Counted from the first letter of the stretch, positions 18,250 through 28,066 are shown. The stretch is 64,000 nucleotides of DNA from Cyclobacteriaceae bacterium (GCA_016787725.1 JAEUTZ010000021.1:124001-188000); one strand, 5' to 3'. The notes: generated by a model not told the origin, from the letters alone. Numbers and translations are program-made.

Positions 18250-19023
18250 CTATTTCCCTTTGAATTCAGGCTTGCGTTTATCCACAAAAGCCTTCATGCC
18301 TTCCTTCTGATCTTCTGACGCAAAGGTGAGGTAGAAATTTTTTCGTTCCAGCGTCAGTCCTTCATCCAGGTGAGTCTCAAAGGAGCGATTGATGGATTCC
18401 TTTGCCAATTGAACAGCTACTGGTGAAAGTTGGGCAATCTCCCTGGCCAGTTGAAACGCCTCCTGTAAATACATTTCTTTTGGAACCACTTTGTTCACCA
18501 ATCCATAAAAGTGGGCTTCCTCAGCCGAAAGAAACCGGCCCGTTAGAATTAACTCCATTGCTTTCGCCTTTCCAATCGCTTTCGTAAGGCGTTGGGTACC
18601 TCCGGCCCCCGGAATGGTACCAAGTTTGATTTCGGGCTGACCGAATTTTGCCGTCTCAGAAGCAATAATCATATCGCAGGTCATGGCAAACTCGCAACCA
18701 CCCCCCAAGGCAAACCCGGATACCGCGGCAAGGATGGGTTTTTTGGTTTTGCGAATCTGTTCCCAGGTACTGAACTGATCAAGCAACAGCATATCAACCG
18801 CTGACTTGTCGGCCATTTGCTTAATGTCGGCACCCGCAGCAAAAGCCTGTTCATTGCCGGTAATGATGATAACCCGCACCTGGTCATTTTTATCGAGTTG
18901 TTGCAGGGCATCACACACTTCCTGCATGAGTTGCCGGTTCAACGCGTTTAATTCTTTTGGTCGGTTGAGCTCCAGCAAGGCAACGTGGGGCTCTTTTTGT
19001 TCAGTCACTTTTATCAATTCCAT
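18250..19023 (-). CDS. Enoyl-CoA hydratase/isomerase (crotonase) family
   Basis: The 257-residue cytoplasmic enzyme hydrates trans-2-enoyl-CoA in fatty-acid or amino-acid breakdown. The first oxyanion-hole segment is AFAAGADIKQM and the second ALGGGCEFAMTCDMIIA, where the Glu of CEFAM is a catalytic acid; the second catalytic Glu is expected in LGTIPGAGGTQRL, but Ile-Pro-Gly is present there, as in many paralogues of the FadB/PaaF type. Transcription probably continues 32 bp into waaA, giving a crotonase-waaA-rsgA unit. Confidence 0.9.
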   Translation of the reverse strand: MELIKVTEQKEPHVALLELNRPKELNALNRQLMQEVCDALQQLDKNDQVRVIIITGNEQAFAAGADIKQMADKSAVDMLLLDQFSTWEQIRKTKKPILAAVSGFALGGGCEFAMTCDMIIASETAKFGQPEIKLGTIPGAGGTQRLTKAIGKAKAMELILTGRFLSAEEAHFYGLVNKVVPKEMYLQEAFQLAREIAQLSPVAVQLAKESINRSFETHLDEGLTLERKNFYLTFASEDQKEGMKAFVDKRKPEFKGK

Positions 19024-19064
19024 CGGATAATACTTTCGGCAAAACTAAGCATTATCAAAGGGCG

Positions 19065-19099
19065 AAAAAAAGAAAGGCCTCCTCTCGTTTGAGGAGGCC
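19065..19099 (-). terminator. Minus-strand terminator hairpin in a divergent intergenic region
   Basis: GGCCTCCTC (19076-19084) pairs perfectly with GAGGAGGCC (19091-19099); on the minus strand the stem is followed by TTTCTTTTTTT. It lies upstream of the minus-strand crotonase gene, where no terminator is expected unless an unrecognised minus-strand transcript begins near 19100-19190. Confidence 0.7.
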
Positions 19100-19193
19100 A
19101 TTTCTAACCAAAAGGCGAATAAAAAATGTGCTATGCAGGATTATATACAAGGATCGTTTCCAAAGTAACCTGACGAGAAATTAATTTTACGGC

Positions 19194-19661
19194 ATGAAAG
19201 TACTTTTCGTTTGTCTGGGCAATATTTGCCGGTCGCCCCTTGCCGAGGCTGTCTTTAAACATAAAATTACCGCACATCAATTGGCAGATCGTATTGAAGC
19301 CGACTCCTGCGGCACAGGGGACTATCACCTTGGTCACCAGCCCGATCCTCGCACCATTAAAACGGCACAACGTAATGGAGTCGCCATCTGGCATGAGGCG
19401 CGGCAGTTGATGGATCAGGACCTCACTGAATTTGATTACATCCTGGCGATGGATCAAAGTAATTATGACAATATTCTAAAAATGCCTTCCGCTGGCCGGC
19501 ATCAGCATAAGGTACGCTTGCTGCGCGAGTTTGACCCACTCGGTATGGGCGATGTTCCGGATCCGTATTGGGGCAATCTAGACGACTTTCAAGAAGTTTT
19601 TCAAATCGTGGATCGGTCGATGGATGGATTTTTGAAGGAAGTGAAACGAACACTTGCCTAA
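19194..19661 (+). CDS. Low molecular weight protein-tyrosine phosphatase
   Basis: The 155-residue phosphatase dephosphorylates tyrosine-phosphorylated proteins, often kinases that control polysaccharide export. The N-terminal P-loop VCLGNICRSP carries the catalytic Cys (residue 7) and Arg (residue 13); the general acid Asp is in PDPYWG. The length is typical. No tyrosine kinase or capsule gene is nearby. The 3' end overlaps the convergent aspartokinase gene by 4 bp. Confidence 0.95.
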   Translation: MKVLFVCLGNICRSPLAEAVFKHKITAHQLADRIEADSCGTGDYHLGHQPDPRTIKTAQRNGVAIWHEARQLMDQDLTEFDYILAMDQSNYDNILKMPSAGRHQHKVRLLREFDPLGMGDVPDPYWGNLDDFQEVFQIVDRSMDGFLKEVKRTLA

Positions 19662-20899
19662 ACCCGAACCAATACCTGGAGTGTTGAGCGGGAGGATTGT
19701 TCCAAAATCACTCCTGGCCTGGTACGGTATTCATCAAAAGTTGCAGCATCGTAATTCTTTACGGTGATCAGCGTGAGGCCCGTGTTGTAATACACTTCAA
19801 ATGTTTTACTGAGTGCCTTAATCAAGTTGGGAATTTTGATTTCCCGGAAATCAACACAAAAGGAAAAGGAAATCGCTGAATTTTGCATGACGTTAATTCG
19901 CACATCGTGTTTGGAGAGTGTATCGAAGATAGCACTCATCTGTTGTTCGTTTACGAAGGAATAATCGGTGACTTTGCAGGATATCAAACATTGATTCTCC
20001 TTAAATACAATAAGCGGAGGTAGTTTGTCCACTTTGCAGTCGTGTATGATGGTACCGGCCAGACCCGGATCATCGAAATTTTTTACCCGGAGCGGAATGC
20101 CGGCATTGGCTAACGGTTTGATGGTTTTAGGATGGATTACCGAAGCACCATAGTAAGTCATTTCTGCCGCTTCCTGATACGGTAGCTCTTCAAAGACGAT
20201 GGCATGGGGTAACCGCTTGGGATCTGCGCTCATCACTCCGGGCACATCTTTCCAAATGGTAACGGATTGTGCATTCAAACAGGCGGCAAAGATGGCCGCG
20301 CTGTAGTCGGAGCCTTCCCGCCCAAGGGTGGTCGTGGTTTTTCCGGTACCTCCGATAAACCCTTGCGTGATGATTATTTTTGTGGGCAGAATCTTTTTTA
20401 AAGCTTGAATAGCTGATTTAGTTTTTACCCAATCCACATTCGCCTCCCGGTAGGTGGTATCGGTTATAATATATTCCCGGGCATCTATCCACGTGGTTTC
20501 AAAACCCTGCTTCACGAGGTAGTGATGCAAAATCATGGAGGAAAGTAATTCGCCTTTGGAAACGATTTGATCATAACATTGGTCATAATCTTCGATCTTG
20601 GATACGACCATAGAAACCTGATTGAATTGTTCCTGTAGTGCAGTAAGAAATTGCGGATCGGTGATTCCTAATTGTTCAAGGATTTGGGTGTGGTATTGTT
20701 GAATTTCCTGGAGGGTTGGTTGAATATCTTTTTGTTGGTGAGCCAGGGCCACTACCTTTTCGAATGCGTTTGTTGTCTTGCCGATGGCCGATACGACAAT
20801 CAATGGGGGCTCGGAAGCAAATTGCTGGACAATGGTGGCCACATTTTTAATGGCGAGCGCATTTTTTACAGAAGCGCCTCCGAACTTAAATACCTTCAT
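19658..20899 (-). CDS. lysC: Aspartate kinase
   Basis: First enzyme of the aspartate pathway to Lys, Thr and Met; it phosphorylates aspartate with ATP. The 413-residue protein opens with the kinase motif [10 protein letters not shown], has [28 protein letters not shown] (Asp and ATP site) and [11 protein letters not shown], and closes with a regulatory part that includes one recognisable ACT-like segment ([20 protein letters not shown]). The regulatory region fits a monofunctional aspartokinase. It is divergent from fbp, with 100 bp between the two ATG codons. Confidence 0.93.
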   Translation of the reverse strand: MKVFKFGGASVKNALAIKNVATIVQQFASEPPLIVVSAIGKTTNAFEKVVALAHQQKDIQPTLQEIQQYHTQILEQLGITDPQFLTALQEQFNQVSMVVSKIEDYDQCYDQIVSKGELLSSMILHHYLVKQGFETTWIDAREYIITDTTYREANVDWVKTKSAIQALKKILPTKIIITQGFIGGTGKTTTTLGREGSDYSAAIFAACLNAQSVTIWKDVPGVMSADPKRLPHAIVFEELPYQEAAEMTYYGASVIHPKTIKPLANAGIPLRVKNFDDPGLAGTIIHDCKVDKLPPLIVFKENQCLISCKVTDYSFVNEQQMSAIFDTLSKHDVRINVMQNSAISFSFCVDFREIKIPNLIKALSKTFEVYYNTGLTLITVKNYDAATFDEYRTRPGVILEQSSRSTLQVLVRV

Positions 20900-20911
20900 A
20901 ACTCGTTTTGG

Positions 20912-20942
20912 TTGATTTCAAACGTTTGCAAAGCTATATTTG
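20912..20942 (+). promoter_or_regulatory. Bacteroidota-type promoter of fbp
   Basis: TTG at 20912-20914 and TATATTTG at 20935-20942 are separated by 20 bp, matching the -33/-7 consensus exactly at the -7 box. The expected start of transcription is near 20949, about 50 bp before the fbp ATG. Confidence 0.7.
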
Positions 20943-20998
20943 TCCTGAATTTTACCGGGGCCGAATTTAGGGATTCCGGTTGCCAAACCTCCAACCCA

Positions 20999-21997
20999 AT
21001 GACTAATTTCATGGAAGCTTCCCGTATCGCGTTGCCCATCGGAACGGCACTTGATCGGTTTATTAAAAATAACCAGGACCAGTTTCAATATGCCAGTGGA
21101 GAGTTATCGCAGCTACTGCGCGACATCGCGCTGGCGTCCAAGGTAGTAAACCGGGAAGTAAACAAAGCCGGCTTGATTGACATTATGGGCCCGATGGGTT
21201 CGCAAAACACGGGTGGCGAGCAACAGCAGAAACTGGATGTACTGGCCAACATCCGGTTTACTCGTGCCCTCACCAAGGGAGGCGAGGCGTGTGCCTTAAT
21301 CTCAGAAGAAACGGAGTCGTACGTTGATTTGAACAACGAAGGTCGCTATGTAATTGCCATAGATCCATTGGATGGATCTTCCAATATTGATGTGAATGTA
21401 TCGATCGGAACAATTTTTTCGATTTACCGAAGAAAGAGTACGGTGGGCCAGCCTATTCAGGATGAAGATATTCTGCAAACCGGAGATGAGCAGGTGGCAG
21501 CCGGCTACATTCTTTATGGTTCATCCACCATGTTGGTGTATACTACCGGGCACGGTGTAAACGGCTTTACGTATGAGAGTACCCTGGGTGAGTATGTATT
21601 ATCGCACCCGAACATGAAAATTCCAGAAGCAGGCAAGATTTATTCGATTAACGAAGGGTCTTCCAATTCGTTTTCCAAGCCTGTGTTGCAATACATTCAA
21701 TTTTGTAAAGACAATCAGTATACGGCACGGTATATTGGCTCGTTGGTCGCGGATTTCCATCGCAACCTGTTAAAGGGAGGAATTTACATTTACCCGGCAA
21801 CAGCCAAAGATAAAAACGGAAAACTTCGACTGATGTACGAATGCAATGCACTTGCCTTTTTAGCAGAGCAGGCTGGGGGCAGCGCCTCCAATGGAATTTC
21901 AAGAATTTTGGAAATCAAACCCCGCGACCTGCATCAGCGCACACCCTTTTATGTGGGTTCAAAAAAGATGGTGGAGAAAGCGGTTAGCTTTATTTAG
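20999..21997 (+). CDS. fbp: Fructose-1,6-bisphosphatase class I
   Basis: Gluconeogenic enzyme that converts fructose 1,6-bisphosphate to fructose 6-phosphate. From ATG 20999 it has 332 residues. The metal-binding segment [17 protein letters not shown] near residue 120 and the AGGSASNG / [12 protein letters not shown]-terminal part are diagnostic, and [19 protein letters not shown] matches the family's N-terminal region. The reading frame is open upstream to 20672, but that part lies antisense to aspartokinase and before the promoter, so it is not translated. A second ATG follows at 21011. The 3' end overlaps the DUF5606 gene by 8 bp. Confidence 0.95.
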   Translation: MTNFMEASRIALPIGTALDRFIKNNQDQFQYASGELSQLLRDIALASKVVNREVNKAGLIDIMGPMGSQNTGGEQQQKLDVLANIRFTRALTKGGEACALISEETESYVDLNNEGRYVIAIDPLDGSSNIDVNVSIGTIFSIYRRKSTVGQPIQDEDILQTGDEQVAAGYILYGSSTMLVYTTGHGVNGFTYESTLGEYVLSHPNMKIPEAGKIYSINEGSSNSFSKPVLQYIQFCKDNQYTARYIGSLVADFHRNLLKGGIYIYPATAKDKNGKLRLMYECNALAFLAEQAGGSASNGISRILEIKPRDLHQRTPFYVGSKKMVEKAVSFI

Positions 21998-22406
21998 TGA
22001 CTTCGGGTTTTTCGACAAAAATTTCAGGGGCTTGCTCCTGCAGGACCGAATACCACTTCACCAATTTTTTTATGTCTGAGACATACACCCGATTTTCATC
22101 AAATTCAGGCAGCACCGACTTGAGAAATGCTTTCAGTTCATTGTTATCCGAGTTGGCATCTACACCCAAATCATTTTTGAAATCCTGATGGATTTTTTTT
22201 AGCACGCTTTCGAGTGCCACGGTTCCTTCTTTGGTAGTGGTGTAAATGGAGATTTCACTCAGCAGTGACAAACGTTGATTGGGGCTGGCAATAATGCGGG
22301 TTTTCGAAGCATCAAGGGATTCGAGTAACACACCGGTCTTTCCGGGTTTCAATACTTTAAATAAGCCACCCTTACCACTGATCGAGGCGATTTCAGATAA
22401 TTCCAT
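21990..22406 (-). CDS. DUF5606 family protein
   Basis: The 138-residue cytoplasmic protein belongs to a family found in Bacteroidota. The N-terminal half ([30 protein letters not shown]) predicts a small beta domain and the C-terminal half ([27 protein letters not shown]) helices, ending in a Glu/Pro-rich tail. Function is unknown; the family is commonly found next to engB or translation-related genes, and here engB is immediately upstream, 31 bp away on the same strand, so they are probably co-transcribed. Confidence 0.8.
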   Translation of the reverse strand: MELSEIASISGKGGLFKVLKPGKTGVLLESLDASKTRIIASPNQRLSLLSEISIYTTTKEGTVALESVLKKIHQDFKNDLGVDANSDNNELKAFLKSVLPEFDENRVYVSDIKKLVKWYSVLQEQAPEIFVEKPEVTK

Positions 22407-22437
22407 AGTCAGTTTCTTTTCAGGGTCGCAAAACTAA

Positions 22438-23046
22438 TCATTTTATCGGGTTTGCCTGAATGGCTTTATCAATAAAGTCGAGGATAGCAGAGCGACCTGA
22501 TTTTTTTTCGGCAGAAGAAACAAACAAGGGCGGAAGTTCTTCCCATTGTTCCAACAGGCGCTTTTCGATTTTACTTCGGGATCGCGTCAGCTCGCTTTGT
22601 TTTATCTTATCCGTTTTGGTAAGCACCAGCGCCAACGGTATACCCTGGGCTCCAAGCCGGTGAATAAAATCCATGTCTATCGCCTGGGGGTCCAACCGGG
22701 AATCAATCAGGACAAAGGTGCAATACAAGTTCTCCCGTTTTTCGAAGTACGATGCAATCATATCCGACCACTTCCCTTTTGTTTCCTTGCTTACGCTGGC
22801 ATAGCCATAGCCTGGTAAGTCTACGAGGTACCAATTTTTGTTAATCAAGAAATGATTGATGGTTTGGGTTTTCCCTGGTGTTGATGATGTTTTGGCAAGA
22901 TCCTTGCGTCCGGTTAACATGTTGATGAGTGATGATTTACCAACGTTTGAGCGGCCAATAAATGCAAACTCAGGCTTTGTTGGGGGTGGACATTTTTCGA
23001 TGTCCGTGTTACTGATAACAAACTCGGCCGAGGTGATTTCCATCAT
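22438..23046 (-). CDS. engB: Ribosome biogenesis GTP-binding protein YihA/YsxC
   Basis: Essential TRAFAC-class GTPase of 202 residues required for assembly of the 50S subunit. G1 GRSNVGKSS, G2 STPGKTQT, G3 DLPGYGYA and G4 LTKTDK are all present in order, with the G5 SSAEKKSG near the C-terminus. Two ATG codons follow each other at 23046 and 23043. It probably heads the transcript that also carries the DUF5606 gene. Confidence 0.95.
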   Translation of the reverse strand: MMEITSAEFVISNTDIEKCPPPTKPEFAFIGRSNVGKSSLINMLTGRKDLAKTSSTPGKTQTINHFLINKNWYLVDLPGYGYASVSKETKGKWSDMIASYFEKRENLYCTFVLIDSRLDPQAIDMDFIHRLGAQGIPLALVLTKTDKIKQSELTRSRSKIEKRLLEQWEELPPLFVSSAEKKSGRSAILDFIDKAIQANPIK

Positions 23047-23196
23047 TCATCTGCATTTCTATTGCTTTGCAAAGTACTAAAATGTAATTTATGAGTGCTT
23101 TACGGTTCTAATTTGTAAATTTTAGTGCATTTTGATTTCAGACCTTTGTTCGTGGCATTAGTAAATATTTTTTTCCGACTTATCCTATTTTTATCC

Positions 23197-25173
23197 ATGC
23201 TGTTTCGTAAAGGCCTCCTTCTGCTCTTTATCGTGGTAAGTGTACATGGTCTTGCTCAGGAGCAAGACAAGGAGCAAGCCCGTCAATACTTTGAAATGGC
23301 CACGGAGATCATGGCCAGTACAAAGGCAGTGGATGACGCCCGCGAATTGATGATCATGGCAGCCAATTATGACACGACCAATGTGCGCGCCAATCTGGAT
23401 GCCGGACTTATGCACTTAGGTACTATTCACAAAGAGCAAGCGGTCAAGTATTTGCAGCGTGTGTATCGACAGAATAAAAATTTTCGATTTGATCTGGAGT
23501 ATCAGATTGCTCTGGGGTATCAGTATGGCCTTGATTTCGATAAAGCACTGGCGTTCTATACCCAATACCGTTTTAAGATAGACAGAAACCCCTCATATGC
23601 AGGAAAAGACCGGGTGGATATCAAAGAAGTTAATCGGAGGATGGAGGAGTGTGCAAACGGCAAGGAGTTCGTAGCGCATCCCCAGCCGTATTCCATTACC
23701 AACGTTGGCGCTGAAATAAATTCAGAATTTGATGATTATGCTCCGGTAGTCAATGCGGATGAAACCGAGCTGATTTTTACCACCCGCAGACGGGAAGGAA
23801 ATCTGAATGAGAATGTAGGAGATGACAACCGACCCTTTGAAGATATTTTTGTAAGCAAGAAAGAAGGTGGGAGTTGGCAACCAGCAAAAAATATTGGTGC
23901 TTCCGTGAATACGCGCTTCAACGATTCCAACATAGCGCTCTCACCGAATGGAAATATTTTATTCCTGTATAAAGATGGCGTTGGTGATGGAGATATTTTT
24001 TCGAGTACACGCCAACCGGATGGTACCTGGACCAAGCCGGCACCCCTGCCGGGGGCCGTTAATTCTTCCTTTTACGAATCATCAATAAGCATTACGAAGG
24101 ATGAGTCAACCATTTTTTTTGCGAGTGAACGACCGGGTGGACTTGGGGGCCTCGATATCTATTCCTGTACGAAGGACAAAAAGGGAGCCTGGACAGTGGT
24201 CAGAAATCTGGGGCCGGACATCAATACCGAGTACGATGAAGAAGCTCCGTTTATCGATTATGACGGGAAGACTCTCTACTTTAGCTCGAAGGGAAGAAAA
24301 GGAATGGGCGGCTATGATATTTTCAAATCAACTTTAATTAATCTGGAAAAGCGCGAATGGTCTGATCCGGAAAACCTCGGGTACCCGATCAATACACCAG
24401 ACGATGAAGTTTTTATTGTTGGCACCGCTACCCCCAACCGATTTTACTTTTCTTCCGTACGCAGCGATGGCGTTGGTTATTCCGACATTTACCTGATTTC
24501 TGATAAACAGGAACCCGAGAAGAAAGTAGCGGAGAAGAAAGAAATTCAACCCATCAAGTTCATTGTCGAAATCGTTGATTCAGAGACAAAGTCCCCGATT
24601 GAAGCCAAGGCGCGCATGCGTGGAAAAGATAATTCAGCCATTGGGTCAACCAGTTTAGGAACAGGAGTATTTGAATTTGGCATCGTATCCACGGTACCGA
24701 AGGAGTATACGGTATCTGTTGAAATGGACGGGTACATTTTTGAAAATGTAAAAGTGTTGCTGGGCCGCGCCACAGAAGAGCAGCAGACGATTAATCGGAA
24801 GGTTTTGTTACGAAAGATTGCCGTAGGCGAGGTTTCCGCGTTGCGCCATGTATTTTTTGATTTCGGCAAAGCCACCTTACAGGAAGAGTCTTCCGCAGAA
24901 TTGAATATGATGGTAACCATGATGAAGCAAAACCAGTCCATGCAGGTGGAAATTGGCGGACACACGGATGATGTGGGCAGTGACAGCTTTAACAAAAAGC
25001 TTTCTCAGCAACGCGCTGATGCTGTCAAGGGGTATTTAACCTCGAATGGCATTAACAGTAAGCGTATCAAGTCCATTGGCTATGGTGAGGAGCGCCCGCT
25101 GGTTTCCAATGATGATGAAGCGGGTGGGCGCGAAATCAACCGCAGAGTCGAATTTAAAGTGATTGCCAAATAA
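23197..25173 (+). CDS. PorE-like OmpA family protein (TPR, beta-propeller, CRD, OmpA_C)
   Basis: Outer-membrane-associated periplasmic protein of 658 residues. Signal peptide (KGLLLLFIVVSVHGLAQ), then TPR-like helices (about 20-170), PD40/WD40-like propeller repeats (about 190-450, with DDYAPVVNADETELIFTTRR, FNDSNIALSPNGNILFLY, SSISITKDESTIFFASERPGG), a carboxypeptidase-regulatory-like domain (FIVEIVDSETKSPIEAKARM) and a C-terminal OmpA peptidoglycan-binding domain (VEIGGHTDDVGSDSFN..., NRRVEF). This is the domain order of PorE of the type IX secretion system. ATG 23197 is chosen because it places the signal peptide first; the frame is open to 23125. Confidence 0.85.
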   Translation: MLFRKGLLLLFIVVSVHGLAQEQDKEQARQYFEMATEIMASTKAVDDARELMIMAANYDTTNVRANLDAGLMHLGTIHKEQAVKYLQRVYRQNKNFRFDLEYQIALGYQYGLDFDKALAFYTQYRFKIDRNPSYAGKDRVDIKEVNRRMEECANGKEFVAHPQPYSITNVGAEINSEFDDYAPVVNADETELIFTTRRREGNLNENVGDDNRPFEDIFVSKKEGGSWQPAKNIGASVNTRFNDSNIALSPNGNILFLYKDGVGDGDIFSSTRQPDGTWTKPAPLPGAVNSSFYESSISITKDESTIFFASERPGGLGGLDIYSCTKDKKGAWTVVRNLGPDINTEYDEEAPFIDYDGKTLYFSSKGRKGMGGYDIFKSTLINLEKREWSDPENLGYPINTPDDEVFIVGTATPNRFYFSSVRSDGVGYSDIYLISDKQEPEKKVAEKKEIQPIKFIVEIVDSETKSPIEAKARMRGKDNSAIGSTSLGTGVFEFGIVSTVPKEYTVSVEMDGYIFENVKVLLGRATEEQQTINRKVLLRKIAVGEVSALRHVFFDFGKATLQEESSAELNMMVTMMKQNQSMQVEIGGHTDDVGSDSFNKKLSQQRADAVKGYLTSNGINSKRIKSIGYGEERPLVSNDDEAGGREINRRVEFKVIAK

Positions 25174-25211
25174 CTCAAAAACCATTTCATGATCTTCTTG
25201 TTTAAAAAGGG

Positions 25212-25219
25212 TACTTTTG
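25212..25219 (+). promoter_or_regulatory. -7 promoter element (TACTTTTG) of menG
   Basis: TACTTTTG matches TAnnTTTG and lies 23 bp before the TTG start of the methyltransferase gene. I do not see a good -33 element 19-21 bp upstream, so confidence is moderate. Confidence 0.45.
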
Positions 25220-25241
25220 TGCCACTTTAATAAACACTGTT

Positions 25242-25964
25242 TTGACTGTTGTACCGTACAAAGAAGACCAGGCTGGAAAAAAGCAGCAGGTAGCCCGCAT
25301 GTTTGATTCCATTAGCGGCAACTATGATTTCTTGAATCATTTTTTAAGTTTGGGCATCGACATCCGCTGGCGAAAAAAGGCCATTAACCTCTTAGCCGAT
25401 GGCAAGCCAAAAGTAATATTGGATGTTGCAACCGGCACCGGTGATTTTGCTGTGGAGACATTGAAATTAAACCCAGAGCAGGTGATTGGTGTGGATATAT
25501 CGGAGGGGATGCTGGAAGTAGGTCGAAAGAAAATGAAAACCCGTGGTTACGAACACACGATCGACTTGCGGTTGGGAGACTCTGAAAATCTTCCGTTCGA
25601 GGAAAATAAATTTGATGCTGTGATCGTTGCCTTTGGTGTGCGAAACTTTGAGAACCTCGAAAAGGGATTATCTGAAATGCACCGGGTATTGAAGCCGGGT
25701 GGCCGCATGGTCGTACTGGAGTTTTCAAAACCACGTGCATTTCCCTTTAAACAACTGTATAACTTTTATTTTAACTTCATTTTGCCTAAAATAGGCCGAT
25801 TGATTTCGCGCGATCCGGCTGCCTACACGTATTTACCCGAGTCCGTGCAAGCCTTTCCGGATGGTGATGATTTTACCAGCATATTAAAGCGCCTGGGATT
25901 TAACCAAACTTCATGCAAGCCTTTGACATTCGGAATCAGTTCGCTTTATACCGGAATAAAGTAA
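25242..25964 (+). CDS. menG: Demethylmenaquinone methyltransferase (UbiE/MenG)
   Basis: SAM-dependent methyltransferase of 240 residues that completes menaquinone synthesis by C-methylation. The MFDSISGNYDFLNHFLSLGID opening, SAM motif LDVATGTGDFAVE, DISEGMLEVGRKK and the later FGVRNFENLEKGL match the UbiE/COQ5 family. The start is TTG 25242. Its last 52 bp overlap porT, an order I know from many Bacteroidota, where this methyltransferase gene precedes porT. Confidence 0.94.
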   Translation: MTVVPYKEDQAGKKQQVARMFDSISGNYDFLNHFLSLGIDIRWRKKAINLLADGKPKVILDVATGTGDFAVETLKLNPEQVIGVDISEGMLEVGRKKMKTRGYEHTIDLRLGDSENLPFEENKFDAVIVAFGVRNFENLEKGLSEMHRVLKPGGRMVVLEFSKPRAFPFKQLYNFYFNFILPKIGRLISRDPAAYTYLPESVQAFPDGDDFTSILKRLGFNQTSCKPLTFGISSLYTGIK

Positions 25965-26650
25965 TTCTGGTAGTAGTAATCGCGCTGGCACCATCCCTGG
26001 CGCAGGCGCAGTTTTTTAAGTGGGCGCGTCAGAATAATCCTAATTACGATGAACGGTTAATCAGCTATGGATTTATGATTGGGTTGCACACAACAGCCTA
26101 TCAGGTTACCTATGCTGATCAGTTTGTCACAACTCCCTTCGATACGGTACACTCCGTTATGGCTGAATTCTCGCCCGGTTTTTCGTTGGGGTTTTTAGTC
26201 AACTTTAGGGTCAGTGAGTTTATTGATTTAAGATTAATGCCCAAAGCAGGATTTTATACCCACAAATTGCGCTATAACTATACTGATGAAACTTTTAATC
26301 TTCAATACATCGAAACCGCGCACGTAGAGTTTCCGATTTTAGTCAAATACAAATCCATGCGAAGAGGAAATGTGCGTATGTACATGATTGGTGGTGTTAC
26401 CCCGGGCTTTGAGATTTCCGGTAAAAATGATATCCAGACAACCTCCGCTTCGCTGGACATTCGAAAGAACAACATTCAATTAGAGGGAGGAATTGGTTTT
26501 GATTTCTATTTCCCGCTTTTCAAATTCTCGCAGGAAATCCGGTTTGCGAGAGGAATCTCGAATATGTTGGGTTCTGACCCAAGCATCTATCGCGACCCGC
26601 TGAAACGCCTCAATACAAATACCATAGCGGTGTATTTTGTGTTTCAGTAG
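25913..26650 (+). CDS. porT: PorT-family outer membrane beta-barrel protein (type IX secretion)
   Basis: The 245-residue protein has a signal peptide (ILVVVIALAPSLAQAQ) and alternating amphipathic strands typical of an eight-stranded outer-membrane barrel (FSPGFSLGFLVNFRVSEFIDLRLMPKAGFYTHKLRYNY, FPILVKYKSM, GGIGFDFYFPLFKFSQEIRFARG). PorT is needed for gingipain-type protein secretion through the type IX system. Placement directly after menG with a 52-bp overlap is the usual setting. The ATG at 25913 is inside menG; a later Val/Leu start cannot be excluded. Confidence 0.88.
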   Translation: MQAFDIRNQFALYRNKVILVVVIALAPSLAQAQFFKWARQNNPNYDERLISYGFMIGLHTTAYQVTYADQFVTTPFDTVHSVMAEFSPGFSLGFLVNFRVSEFIDLRLMPKAGFYTHKLRYNYTDETFNLQYIETAHVEFPILVKYKSMRRGNVRMYMIGGVTPGFEISGKNDIQTTSASLDIRKNNIQLEGGIGFDFYFPLFKFSQEIRFARGISNMLGSDPSIYRDPLKRLNTNTIAVYFVFQ

Positions 26651-26683
26651 GCTACCTTTATAGCTCAATCTCAACTTGAAAGT

Positions 26684-27442
26684 ATGTCTACCAAACGAAT
26701 CGCCTTAATAACAGGGGCCACCTCCGGCATTGGTGAAGCCACCGCCCGCTTGCTCGCAGCCAATCAATTTAATCTGATCTTGTGTGGGCGCAGGCAAGAT
26801 CGCCTGGCTACCTTGGCTACTGACTTAAGTAAACAAGCTGACGTGACCACCCTTTCTTTTGATGTGCGCAATGAACCTGAAGTCTCACAGAGCATCGCAT
26901 CACTACCTGCAAAATGGAAGAACATAGACGCATTGATCAACAATGCGGGCAACGCGCATGGGTTGGATCCCATTCAAACCGGGAGTATTGAAGACTGGGA
27001 TGCCATGATGGATATCAATGTGAAGGGCCTGCTGTATGTTACGAAGGCAGTGTTGCCAAGTATGGTTTCCCGCAATCAGGGGCATATCATTAATATTGGT
27101 TCCATTGCCGGAAAAGAAATCTATGGCAATGGCAACGTGTATTGTGCCAGCAAGTTTGCTGTGGATGCGTTGACAAAAGGCATGCGGATTGATTTGAATC
27201 CGCATAACATCAAAGTAACAGGTATCCATCCGGGGTTGGTAGAAACGGAATTTTCAATCGTGCGATTTAAGGGCGATGCAGATCGGGCAGCCAATGTATA
27301 TAAAGGCCTGGAACCTTTACGGGGCGAAGACATTGCTGACTTAATCCTGTTTACGTTAACCAGGCCCGCCCATGTTGTAGTGGCTGATTTAGTAGTGCTT
27401 CCTACCGCACAAGCCAGCGCAACGGTTGTGAGGAGAAATTAA
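26684..27442 (+). CDS. SDR family NAD(P)-dependent oxidoreductase (YdfG-like)
   Basis: Classical short-chain dehydrogenase of 252 residues. Nucleotide-binding TGATSGIGEA (residues 10-19), NNAG in LINNAGNAHG, catalytic Ser in INIGSIAGKEIYG and Tyr/Lys in YCASKFAVD, with VAETEF-type HPGLVETEFS after them, match the YdfG/serine 3-dehydrogenase-like subgroup. The substrate may be a hydroxy amino acid or another small alcohol. It starts 33 bp after porT; no terminator separates them. Confidence 0.92.
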   Translation: MSTKRIALITGATSGIGEATARLLAANQFNLILCGRRQDRLATLATDLSKQADVTTLSFDVRNEPEVSQSIASLPAKWKNIDALINNAGNAHGLDPIQTGSIEDWDAMMDINVKGLLYVTKAVLPSMVSRNQGHIINIGSIAGKEIYGNGNVYCASKFAVDALTKGMRIDLNPHNIKVTGIHPGLVETEFSIVRFKGDADRAANVYKGLEPLRGEDIADLILFTLTRPAHVVVADLVVLPTAQASATVVRRN

Positions 27443-27498
27443 TGGGATTGATTTAGAAATCGCAGCTTCGATAATTTAGATATATCTTTTCAATTGAA

Positions 27499-28056
27499 TT
27501 ACTTTCTTCGAATCGAGCAACCCGATGCGCGTTGAGTGGGCGCTTCAATTTTTTGCCCGGCTAGCAATTTATCCATGGCATCTTTTAAAAAATTTTCTTT
27601 CACATCCTGTGCTACCTGCGGATTGTCGTCAATCGCGCCACTGTAAACGACATTGTATTTTCCACTTGCTGTGGACACTAAAAAGACCTCCGGACTTTTT
27701 CGTGCACCAAACAGTTCCATCACTACCTGATCTTTATCCGCCAGGTAGGGCGCGTCTACATCTTTGTAGTGGATGGCCATCTGGTCAGCACTTTCCTGAG
27801 GCTCCTGGTTTGAGTTGATAAACAGGAATTGGATTTTACCGGAATACTGCGTAACCAGTGCTTTTAGACGTTCTTTGTAATAATTGTCGAACGGACATTC
27901 ATGGCTGGTAAATATGACCGCAATCCCTGGCGACTTAATATTGGAAAGCGTAACGGTTTTACCGTCTTTCGTATTCACTAACGAGAAGTCTTTTATTCCC
28001 TGAGCAACTAATTGCGAGGCGGTAAGAAGAAAGATAAGCAGCAGAATTTGTTTCAT
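27499..28056 (-). CDS. Secreted redoxin-domain protein with a single Cys at the active-site position
   Basis: Thioredoxin-fold protein of 185 residues from ATG 28056, which opens a clean signal peptide (QILLLIFLLTASQLVAQ); the frame is open 12 codons further upstream. The redoxin N-terminus IKDFSLVNTKDGKTVTL and VIFTSHECPFDNYY are as in Bacteroidota AhpC/TSA-like redoxins, where Cys-Pro-Phe-Asp stands in for CxxC, so it cannot form the usual intramolecular disulfide there. A second Cys is in the C-terminal GCSIRRK. It is probably periplasmic and thiol-active, partner unknown. Confidence 0.85.
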   Translation of the reverse strand: MKQILLLIFLLTASQLVAQGIKDFSLVNTKDGKTVTLSNIKSPGIAVIFTSHECPFDNYYKERLKALVTQYSGKIQFLFINSNQEPQESADQMAIHYKDVDAPYLADKDQVVMELFGARKSPEVFLVSTASGKYNVVYSGAIDDNPQVAQDVKENFLKDAMDKLLAGQKIEAPTQRASGCSIRRK

Positions 28057-28066
28057 GTGGTCGAAT

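Noticed and set aside
20672-20998. N-terminal extension of the fbp reading frame
   Set aside because: It is antisense to aspartokinase and lies before the fbp promoter; family proteins begin at the 20999 or 21011 Met.
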